Source: Bacteroidales bacterium (GTDB lineage: Bacteria; Bacteroidota; Bacteroidia; Bacteroidales; Tenuifilaceae). Taken from it: a DNA stretch of 64,000 nucleotides. Under the pieces are notes generated by a model that was given only the letters and a program-made list of their open reading frames with translations, did no database searches and had not been told where the DNA came from. A program made the position numbers and the translations under genes. Positions 55,233 to 62,360 of this stretch are shown here, piece after piece; the stretch's first letter is position 1, and the number at the start of each line of letters is the position of its first letter. The DNA lies in the NCBI GenBank assembly GCA_003818205.1, contig RPRQ01000018.1, positions 1-64,000 of the forward strand, given 5' to 3'.

Positions 55233-56021
55233 TTAATTATTGTTTATCGAAAAGGTAATGGGGAAGGAAATCTTTACCCTTACAGGAGAACCGTTTATTT
55301 TGCCAGGATTCCACTTGGGCGATTGCTCTAAAACCTTAACGGCCTCCTTGCTGAGATCAGGGTCGATTGATCTAATTACCTGAATGTTCGAGATACTACC
55401 ATCCTTTTCAACCACGAATTGCATATAAACTTTACCTTGAATTAATGCATCAATTGCTGATTGAGGATAAACTATATTCTGTGCAATCCAGCTTCGGAAC
55501 TCGTTATCGCCTCCAATTCCAAAGTAAGGTTTTTCTGTTACGCTAAAAGATTCATTAATCGTATTGTCTTCTGGTTCTATTTCAGGACGCTCGGGCTCAG
55601 GTGTGTAATCAGGTACAGAATCATTTGTTATATTTGCATTCCGAACGTCATTAGATAAGAATTTCTTTGCTTCCTCATTCGATAAAGAATCAACTATCAC
55701 AGGTCTGCTATAATCTAGCTTTGGAGCCTTTTCAACCATAGGTTTTGGTGGTTCAGGTTCGGGTCTATCAATGATAATCGTACTATCTAATTCAAAAGCT
55801 TTATCATCATCAATAGGTACTACTTCAATAGGCATCCCTTCGTAAACAATAAATGGGGTTATAACCGTAGCGCTAATAAAGAAAACGCTAACAAAAATCG
55901 ACCAAAACAATGCAGAATCATATTTCTTACGGATTTGATACGCTCCGTACTCCTTGTTCCGATTTTCGAAAACCAACTCGTTGAACGAAGGAACTACTTT
56001 CTTTTCGTCTTCTGTTTTCAT
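55233..56021 (-). CDS. TonB-family energy transducer
   Basis: 262 residues. The ATG at 56019-56021 gives MKTEDEKKVVPSFNELVFENRNKEYGAYQIRKKY, the usual Bacteroidota TonB N-terminus, then one membrane segment (about 35-58), a Pro/Glu-rich spacer (about 70-160) and the TonB C-terminal domain (about 170-262: YPQSAIDALIQGKVYMQFVVEKDGSI). It passes energy from the ExbBD complex to outer-membrane receptors such as the one at 62361. No exbB/exbD are adjacent. Confidence 0.9.
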   Translation of the reverse strand: MKTEDEKKVVPSFNELVFENRNKEYGAYQIRKKYDSALFWSIFVSVFFISATVITPFIVYEGMPIEVVPIDDDKAFELDSTIIIDRPEPEPPKPMVEKAPKLDYSRPVIVDSLSNEEAKKFLSNDVRNANITNDSVPDYTPEPERPEIEPEDNTINESFSVTEKPYFGIGGDNEFRSWIAQNIVYPQSAIDALIQGKVYMQFVVEKDGSISNIQVIRSIDPDLSKEAVKVLEQSPKWNPGKINGSPVRVKISFPITFSINNN

Positions 56022-56092
56022 GGTGTTTGGTTTTAAGGGTTCTTTAATATTATACGTGAAAAACACAGAAAAAGTATAAAAATCTCACTCTA

Positions 56093-56125
56093 TTTAACGA
56101 CTGCTTTAAATTTTTTCTATCTTTG
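56093..56125 (+). promoter_or_regulatory. Promoter of the tRNA-Ala/Gly locus
   Basis: TTTA, 21 nt, TATCTTTG; -7 box exact. It lies 38 bp before tRNA-Ala and the whole tRNA cluster may be one transcript to the terminator at 56404. Confidence 0.6.
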
Positions 56126-56162
56126 AAACCTTATATCTATTGAGGTTCTAAAAATTGATATC

Positions 56163-56239
<77 letters not shown>

Positions 56240-56244
56240 GTTAA

Positions 56245-56310
56245 GCGGGAATAGCTCAGTTGCCTGCCTGCCGGTAGGCAGGGTAGAGCATCAGCTTCCC
56301 AAATTGAGGA
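56245..56310 (+). pseudogene. Defective tRNA-Gly copy 1 with palindrome P1 in the D loop
   Basis: Starts GCGGGAATAGCTCAGTTG, then the 20-nt palindrome P1 (56263-56282) and GTAGAGCATCAGCTTCCCAA, so P1 splits the two D-loop guanines exactly as in the defective tRNA-Asn copy. The 3' half is lost after ATTGAGG. Confidence 0.85.
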
Positions 56311-56324
56311 ATAGTAAATTACAA

Positions 56325-56398
<74 letters not shown>

Positions 56399-56403
56399 TA
56401 AGG

Positions 56404-56432
56404 AGAGGTCATCAATTTTGATTGACCTCTTT
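56404..56432 (+). terminator. Terminator of tRNA-Gly
   Basis: AGAGGTCA / TGACCTCT around TCAATTTTGAT, with a T run. A diverged copy is at 56602-56632 after the second defective tRNA-Gly. Confidence 0.8.
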
Positions 56433-56437
56433 CTTAT

Positions 56438-56508
56438 TTGCTATACCTCAGAAGTCTAAAGCGTCACGCAGGGCGTGAAGGTCGTCGGTTCGATTCCGAC
56501 TATCTCCA
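56438..56508 (+). pseudogene. Defective tRNA-Ala copy with the anticodon arm replaced by a palindrome
   Basis: The 5' part is changed (GCTATACCTCAGAAGTCTAA) but the D-stem end AGCG and the 3' half (AGGTCGTCGGTTCGATTC onward) are those of tRNA-Ala. The 17-nt anticodon arm is replaced by TCACGCAGGGCGTGA (56464-56478, arms TCACGC/GCGTGA), which holds no tRNA-like anticodon loop. Confidence 0.8.
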
Positions 56509-56516
56509 CTAGTTAA

Positions 56517-56596
<80 letters not shown>

Positions 56597-56601
56597 TAAG
56601 G

Positions 56602-56632
56602 AGAGGTCATCAATTCTGATTGACCTTTTTTT
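56602..56632 (+). terminator. Duplicate terminator after defective tRNA-Gly copy 2
   Basis: AGAGGTCA / TGACCTT with a T run; a diverged copy of the one at 56404. The stretch 56633-56841 shows no gene. Confidence 0.7.
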
Positions 56633-56841
56633 ATTTTTTGACATATCCACTATTTCAAAGAACCTGTTTAATCTTCTGTTACCCTGTTTAATTAGTTGAT
56701 ACAATTCAATAGTGTTTTCCATAAATGTTTATAGCCTTTTTTTGTGGAACTTTGTATAATAGACATAGGATGCTCATTATGATATATTCATGGAGGAATA
56801 AAAGAGAGGTAAATGTTGTTTCGAGTTCATTTTAAAGCATA

Positions 56842-56876
56842 AAAAACGAGGTCAACATCTTTGCTGACCTCGTTTT
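56842..56876 (-). terminator. Terminator of the BACON-domain protein gene
   Basis: AAAACGAGGTCA / TGACCTCGTTTT hairpin, 25 bp past the stop codon. Confidence 0.85.
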
Positions 56877-56900
56877 AAACTGTTGCTTTACTTAATTTTA

Positions 56901-59900
56901 TTAATTTATAATGGTAATTGTTCTTACCACTTTATTTTTATTTGTCTTAACAATAACAAAATATATTCCCTTTGCGATATTTCCCAAATCAACCTCTTTC
57001 TTATAGTTTTCAGGGAGTTCTTGAAGGGTGAATTCTTTTACAATATTTCCAAGCGTATTGCAAATGGATACCTCAACGGCTTCGTTGTTATAATGATTTA
57101 AACCAAGTGTGAAATAACCTCTGCTTGGGTTTGGAAAAATATTAACCACTTTAAGCCCTCCGATATCATCTATTCCTGATGTGCCAGCATCTTGGGTAAC
57201 GGTAACAGTTTTGGAGGTTACATTTGTTCCCGATACGGTTACGTTTGCAGTTCTGGTGCTCGCATTAGGGTTGCTTGCTGCGGTTAAAGTTATCGTTGCA
57301 TTACCAGAACCGCTTGCGCTGCTTGCGGTTAACCAAGTCTGGTCGCTATTGGCCGTCCAGCTGATGTTAGATGTTATGTTAAAGGTATTCGTGCTGTTTG
57401 CTGCGGCAGCAACTGTAAGCGTATTGGTTGATACAGAAAGCACGGCTTCTCCAGCATCTTGAGTGACCGTGATGGTTTTATCTGATACTCCATCTCCTGA
57501 AATTGTAACATTAGCAGTTCTGCTTGTTGTCGTTGGATTAGCTGTTGCGGTAATAGTTATCGTTGCATTACCAGAACCGCTTGCGCTGCTGACGGTTAAC
57601 CAAGTCTGGTCGCTATTGGCCGTCCAGCTGATGTTAGATGTTATGTTAAAGGTATTCGTGCTGTTTGCTGCGGCAGCAACTGTAAGGGTATTGGAAGAGG
57701 TCGTTAAATATAGAAGGTTTCCCAGCGTAGCTATAATGCCGTTTGATCCCCCTTTAGAATTTATGGCTGTACTCCCAAGTGTTGGATTTTTTCCAGCGTT
57801 CCCTGCAATTGAAAGAGTATTCTCATCGAAAACGCCTAATGAATTGATAAAACCATTTTTTGGGGCATCTGATGCGATTGTTTTAATCCAATTGAATGTT
57901 CCACTCTCATTGTATTTTATTACAAAGAAATCGGTTAAACCTTCTGGTATGTATTCAGCTCCTTCAACGCTAATTTTATCTATAAAATGGCCACCAATGT
58001 ACACATTACCATTTTTATCTAAGTCCAATAAATCCCCATAGTTAAAGGCATACTTATTTTCATAAATAGCTTTTGCCCAAACAACATCTCCAGAAGTATT
58101 TATTTTTGCTAGATAGTAAGAGTATCTTTCGAATGCAGGGAAAGGATTTGTGAGAGTTGTTGACCCAAAAATAGAGTTATTTTCGCACCAACCCCATATA
58201 TATGTATTTCCCAATGCATCCGTTTTACTATCGCATGGAAAACCAAAATTTCTTGTTGCGCCATTTACTTTACCATACATATTTGCCCAAATTGCATTTC
58301 CATTAGGATCAAACTTGACTAAAGCAGTACACCCATCTTCGTCTGATTGATTGAGCGTTATTGTTCCAATGGCTGTAGAGCCAGTTGCGGAATTCAGATA
58401 AGTTTCACTTGTTAAATAGATATTATTATTGGCATCTGTTGTGACCTGAGAAAAGTAATATGATTCCATTGGAAAAGACTTTGCCCAAAGTTGCTCACCA
58501 CTTGAATTGAACTTAACAATATAATTTTCGGGCGTTTTAACACCAGAGACTAAAACATTGCTATTATTATCCGTTGCAACTGTAATATTGTAAGATACAT
58601 TATCTCCCAAATTCATTTTTGAGACCCATTGAAAAACTCCTGATGAATTATACTTAGCAACATAGCCTTCGTAATTTGAATTCAAGGATGTTAAAGTGGT
58701 TGTTCCAATTGTTAGACTGGTTTTGAATACTCCAACTGTTAAAATATTATTGTCTTTGTCAAGAACAAATGAGCTACCAAGTAAATGAGGGCTGATATCG
58801 CCAATTTGATTTACCCAAAGTAGATTTCCGTTAATATCATGCTTCGATATTACTGTTAATGAAGTATTGGTGTTGAAGGTAGTTCCGAAATAGTTGCAAT
58901 GCCCCAAGATTCTTGCACAAATATAGGTATTCCTATCGGTGTCATGCTTAATATAGTTTACTTTGACAGTTCCCGATAGGCTATTTGATGATGTCTTTTC
59001 CCAAGCAAGAGTTAGATCATTATGTAATTGAGTTAAATTGAAATTACCATAGGTAGAACCATCAGTGGTATAGTGTTTCCCTAGAAAAACCTTTCCATCA
59101 GAATATACGGTGAGTCTATCGATATTTGAGTTAGTTAATACCGATCCTACAATTGGATTTCCGTTTGAATCGAATTTGAAAAGGAATTGGTTTGAAAAGC
59201 CAAGCATAATTGAAACCGATCCGTAATCGATTCTATATGAATTAATTCCATATTGATAAATGTTTCCTGAGTTATCGAAGAAAACTCTATACAAGAAGAT
59301 TGTAGTAGAAGTGTAGTTTAATTCCGAACTTGATTTAGCCCATGTAAAAACGAGGTTATTATCACATTTTGCAATATAAGTATAGTGTCCGCTGTTAGTA
59401 TTGGTATTAGTTATGGCTCCTAATATTAGGTCTTTTACATAGCCCCCTGTAATTATCAGATTGCCACTATTATCGCAAATAATATCTGTAACGGTTGATC
59501 CATCTTTACCTGTAGCCGTAGAGCCATCAATAACGAGTGAGTTATTGTATGCTCCGTCTAAGTCAGCTTTTACTAAAAAACCTGTATTTATACTTCCCAA
59601 GGATGTTAAAGGGATAGTCCCAAAATTGGTTGTACCGCTTTGCAGGCAACCACCTAAATAAAGGTTTGAACCATAAATCGCAATTGCCTGTAATGTTCTG
59701 TCAGGAAAACTTTGTTCCCATTGCTTTACTCCTGTACCATTAAACTTCAAAAGTTTACTACTTGTGCCGATTAGGTAAGCATTACCTGAGCCATCAATAG
59801 CAATCCTTGTACTCCCTGTTCCTGTTGAAAGAAAAGCTGTTACCCATAAACCATTTCCATTAGCATCGAATTTGGCGATAAAAGAATTTACTGAAGCGCT

Positions 59901-60293
59901 TGAAGTAATTGTATTACCAATTGTTACTGAGCCTATAAAAGTTCCGGCAACGAAAATATTCTCAGAAGCATCAACTTTAATAGCGTTAGCATATATTGTA
60001 CCATTTGCAAGGGCATTGACCTGCTTAATCCATGTAATATTACCAATGTTGCTTGCTTTAATTAAAAGCAAATCTCTATAACCTACACTTGTATAGTTTG
60101 TACCCTCAAAAGTTATTGGGCCAGAAATGCTGGCTGCTGTATACAAAGAATTGGCATCAACGTCAACAACGTTAACAGATTGTTGCCCGTAAGTGTTTGC
60201 TTGAAGCACTCGTGTCCAGTCGGGTGCTTGAGCATTGCTATTTTTAATCCCAACTAGCAGTAAGGCTAATAGTAAAATGATTTTGGTTCTCAT
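56901..60293 (-). CDS. Large secreted protein with beta-propeller-like repeats, two BACON domains and type IX sorting signal
   Basis: 1130 residues. Sec signal peptide (1-21). Residues about 25-860 are many copies of a repeat of the form FVAKYDSSGxxxWVK... DxxGNIYxxG, the SBBP/beta-propeller-like repeat. Two BACON domains follow (about 865-950 and 955-1035), ended by near-identical sequence. The C-terminus (about 1050-1130: FPNPSRGYFTLGL, GIYFVIVKTNKNKVVRTITII) is a type A sorting domain of the type IX secretion system. BACON domains often bind mucin or carbohydrate, so a surface-exposed binding role is likely. Confidence 0.88.
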   Translation of the reverse strand: MRTKIILLLALLLVGIKNSNAQAPDWTRVLQANTYGQQSVNVVDVDANSLYTAASISGPITFEGTNYTSVGYRDLLLIKASNIGNITWIKQVNALANGTIYANAIKVDASENIFVAGTFIGSVTIGNTITSSASVNSFIAKFDANGNGLWVTAFLSTGTGSTRIAIDGSGNAYLIGTSSKLLKFNGTGVKQWEQSFPDRTLQAIAIYGSNLYLGGCLQSGTTNFGTIPLTSLGSINTGFLVKADLDGAYNNSLVIDGSTATGKDGSTVTDIICDNSGNLIITGGYVKDLILGAITNTNTNSGHYTYIAKCDNNLVFTWAKSSSELNYTSTTIFLYRVFFDNSGNIYQYGINSYRIDYGSVSIMLGFSNQFLFKFDSNGNPIVGSVLTNSNIDRLTVYSDGKVFLGKHYTTDGSTYGNFNLTQLHNDLTLAWEKTSSNSLSGTVKVNYIKHDTDRNTYICARILGHCNYFGTTFNTNTSLTVISKHDINGNLLWVNQIGDISPHLLGSSFVLDKDNNILTVGVFKTSLTIGTTTLTSLNSNYEGYVAKYNSSGVFQWVSKMNLGDNVSYNITVATDNNSNVLVSGVKTPENYIVKFNSSGEQLWAKSFPMESYYFSQVTTDANNNIYLTSETYLNSATGSTAIGTITLNQSDEDGCTALVKFDPNGNAIWANMYGKVNGATRNFGFPCDSKTDALGNTYIWGWCENNSIFGSTTLTNPFPAFERYSYYLAKINTSGDVVWAKAIYENKYAFNYGDLLDLDKNGNVYIGGHFIDKISVEGAEYIPEGLTDFFVIKYNESGTFNWIKTIASDAPKNGFINSLGVFDENTLSIAGNAGKNPTLGSTAINSKGGSNGIIATLGNLLYLTTSSNTLTVAAAANSTNTFNITSNISWTANSDQTWLTVSSASGSGNATITITATANPTTTSRTANVTISGDGVSDKTITVTQDAGEAVLSVSTNTLTVAAAANSTNTFNITSNISWTANSDQTWLTASSASGSGNATITLTAASNPNASTRTANVTVSGTNVTSKTVTVTQDAGTSGIDDIGGLKVVNIFPNPSRGYFTLGLNHYNNEAVEVSICNTLGNIVKEFTLQELPENYKKEVDLGNIAKGIYFVIVKTNKNKVVRTITIIN
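57288..57694 (-). repeat. Two near-identical 140-bp copies within the BACON region
   Basis: 57288-57427 and 57555-57694 match almost base for base, spaced by 267 bp; I see only a two-base difference at one place. The sequence outside is far less similar, so the match is recent or kept alike by gene conversion. Confidence 0.85.
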
Positions 60294-60366
60294 AATATAT
60301 GTTTTTTTAAGGTTGATTTATAGTGTTTTAAAAGATAAAGGTAAAAGTTTTTTTTAGAAAAATTAG

Positions 60367-60394
60367 GTTTATAATATAAACTACTTTATATTTG
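60367..60394 (+). promoter_or_regulatory. Palindromic operator and -7 box of the membrane protein/regulator unit
   Basis: GTTTATAATATAAAC (60367-60381) is a perfect 15-bp palindrome, ending 5 bp before the -7 box TATATTTG (60387-60394). A near-identical site lies before the gene at 61326. Likely bound by the winged-helix regulator encoded here. Confidence 0.55.
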
Positions 60395-60414
60395 CAGAAA
60401 CAAATTTACTATTT

Positions 60415-60993
60415 ATGGATGATCAAATTAAAAACGCCGAAGAGAGTTTTGAGATTATCAGGAAGATGATCGAAAACGAAAAGGTTCGCTTTAATGAGAA
60501 CGGATTTGTCTATCTATTTTGGGGTTGGCTTGCTATTTTTGCGGCTTCGCTTCAATATGCATTGTTGTTTTCCGGTGTAAGACAGAATTACTATGCTTGG
60601 TTTGTAATGCTTTTTGGTGGTGTCTATATGTATTTCTACTTTCGTAACAAAAAAGGTAGCACACCAATGCCTTTAACAGGTAAGGTTTTATCAACAATCT
60701 GGATTATTATTGGATTGAACATTTGGATTTTTGCTTTTCTTTTCCCTGTAACAGCAGGTAACTTGCTGCTATTCTTTATTCTTGCAATGATTGGGGTTGG
60801 TACTATTATCTCAGGTGCATTGATTAGGTTTTCGTGGTTAACATATGGAGGGATTGTTTGTAATATCCTTGCTTTTGCAACCATTTTCGCTCCTCCAATT
60901 TACTGGGGTGCAATTTCAATTGTTGCCATTATCTTTGCCGATCTTATTCCTGGTTACATGTTAAGGGCTAAATACCATAATCAAAATGTATAG
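60415..60993 (+). CDS. Integral membrane protein of unknown function, paired with a winged-helix regulator
   Basis: 192 residues: a soluble N-terminal helix (EESFEIIRKMIENEKVRFNENG) and about five membrane segments (from residue 27 on). No known transporter motif. Its stop overlaps the regulator gene start by 8 bp, so the two are translationally coupled. The pair resembles cassettes in Bacteroidota where a small membrane protein and a winged-helix protein are regulated together. Function unknown. Confidence 0.75.
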   Translation: MDDQIKNAEESFEIIRKMIENEKVRFNENGFVYLFWGWLAIFAASLQYALLFSGVRQNYYAWFVMLFGGVYMYFYFRNKKGSTPMPLTGKVLSTIWIIIGLNIWIFAFLFPVTAGNLLLFFILAMIGVGTIISGALIRFSWLTYGGIVCNILAFATIFAPPIYWGAISIVAIIFADLIPGYMLRAKYHNQNV

Positions 60994-61270
60994 GGAGCTG
61001 GACCCCATACTGCATTCGCCTCTTCGGTTGGCCATAGTTTCTCTTTTGGTAAAAGAGGGGGAACTCGATTTTAGCACGCTTAAAGAGAAGACAGGGGCTA
61101 CTTCAGGGAATATTAGCGTACAGTTCAAAAAGCTCGAAGAGGCGGGGTACATTATCATTGAAAAATCGTTTCGAAATAATTACCCTCATACTGGGGTCTC
61201 GATTTCGAAAAAAGGACTGACTGCCTTCGAGGAGTATGTTAACTCTTTAAGGGATTATTTAGGAGTTTAA
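60986..61270 (+). CDS. Winged-helix transcriptional regulator (HTH_34-like)
   Basis: 94 residues. Helix-turn-helix pattern LRLAIVSLLVKEGELDFSTLKEKTGATSGNISVQFKKLEEAGYI, then a wing (IEKSFRNNYPHTGVSISKKG), as in the small MarR/PadR-like single-domain regulators. Such proteins bind palindromes as dimers. The ATG at 60986 lies inside the end of the membrane protein gene. It is probably self-regulating through the palindrome at 60367 and may also control the gene at 61326. Confidence 0.88.
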   Translation: MYRELDPILHSPLRLAIVSLLVKEGELDFSTLKEKTGATSGNISVQFKKLEEAGYIIIEKSFRNNYPHTGVSISKKGLTAFEEYVNSLRDYLGV

Positions 61271-61287
61271 ATTTTTTTATCAATATA

Positions 61288-61315
61288 GTTTATAAAATAA
61301 ACAAGTTTACATTAA
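61288..61315 (+). promoter_or_regulatory. Second putative operator of the winged-helix regulator
   Basis: GTTTATAAAATAAAC (61288-61302), one base from a perfect palindrome and almost the same as the site at 60367. A -7-like TACATTAA begins exactly 20 bp after the operator start, the same distance as at the first site. Confidence 0.5.
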
Positions 61316-61325
61316 ATTTAATAGT

Positions 61326-62150
61326 ATGAAAACAAATCTTATCAGCTTAGTAATCACTCTTTTTGTAGTGAGTTCATGTTTTGCAAATACCAAAAATTCC
61401 AATAAAGCGAATTTAGGTGCAAAGCAATTTAAAGCAACATCATTGTTAGGCGATCAGCAAACCGACACATTGCTCAATCGTATTGAGCAAAAGGTAGCCA
61501 TGGCTTTTGCCAAGGGGACTATAGGTAAAACGGACAACGACCTAGTCGCTTTAGAGGAGTCTCTTTTAGCGTTGAATATGAAAAAGGGTAACAGCATTAT
61601 CGTTTATTGGTACTCCTACGCATGCTATTACCACTCAATCCTTTCGATGATTAATAAGGATTTGAAGAAATCAGAGAATGTGCTCGATGAGGGTTTGGAT
61701 ATGCTCGATGAGGTTGATCCAAAGACTTCAGAGCATTACGCCCTTCTTGCTTTAATGAAGAGCCTTTCCATGAGATTTGCCGCAGGTATTAGGGCCCCTT
61801 TTATCTCGGCAAGTGTAAAAAGCAATGCAGAGAAAGCGTTGGAACTTGATTCCTTAAACCTACGTGCATACTATGTTCTAGGTTCAAATGATTTTTATAC
61901 CCCCGAGCAGTATGGTGGAGGGAAAAAGGCCGAAGGCTACTTTAAGAAATCCATTAAGATGAATAATCAATCGGTTAAGAATCAGTACCTGCCAAGCTGG
62001 GGTAAAAACTTAGCTTATGAGTTGCTTATTCGCCTTTACATTAAACGTGAGCAATTTGCAGATGCTAAAAAGTGCTTTCAGGAGGCTATCGCCTTATATC
62101 CCAATGATTACCAAATCAATCAGCTGGCTAGCAAACTTGTAAATCATTAA
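61326..62150 (+). CDS. Secreted TPR-like lipoprotein of unknown function
   Basis: 274 residues. N-terminal signal with VVSSC, Cys18 as possible lipid site, or cleavage a little further on. The rest is helical in the style of tetratricopeptide repeats (for example LRAYYVLGSNDFYTP and FADAKKCFQEAIALYPND), so it may hold partner proteins together in the periplasm. It follows the regulator gene by 55 bp behind its own putative operator. Confidence 0.8.
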   Translation: MKTNLISLVITLFVVSSCFANTKNSNKANLGAKQFKATSLLGDQQTDTLLNRIEQKVAMAFAKGTIGKTDNDLVALEESLLALNMKKGNSIIVYWYSYACYYHSILSMINKDLKKSENVLDEGLDMLDEVDPKTSEHYALLALMKSLSMRFAAGIRAPFISASVKSNAEKALELDSLNLRAYYVLGSNDFYTPEQYGGGKKAEGYFKKSIKMNNQSVKNQYLPSWGKNLAYELLIRLYIKREQFADAKKCFQEAIALYPNDYQINQLASKLVNH

Positions 62151-62172
62151 GAATATGGTAATTATTTACCAC

Positions 62173-62331
62173 GGAGACACAGACCTGCCGGTAGGCAGGG
62201 TAGGCAGGGAACATAGAGGAATACAAAGAAAACTAACCATCAAAAAAAATAATGCAAAAAGAATCACTAATGCAAAAAAGTACAGATAAATTCTCAGTGA
62301 AACTCTGTGGCCTCTGCTTCTCTGTGTCTCC
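62173..62331. repeat. Inverted repeat of the CACAGAG type with an embedded short P1 palindrome
   Basis: GGAGACACAGA (62173-62183) pairs with TCTGTGTCTCC (62321-62331). CCTGCCGGTAGGCAGG, a short form of P1, sits at 62184-62199 directly after the left arm, followed by a repeat GTAGGCAGGG. The interior is AT-rich and has no gene. Confidence 0.7.
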
Positions 62332-62360
62332 TTTTTTTATATGTCATTAATAATTATAAA

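Noticed and set aside
57181-58041. Two open frames antisense to the BACON region
   Set aside because: They mirror the repeated BACON sequence and have no independent support.
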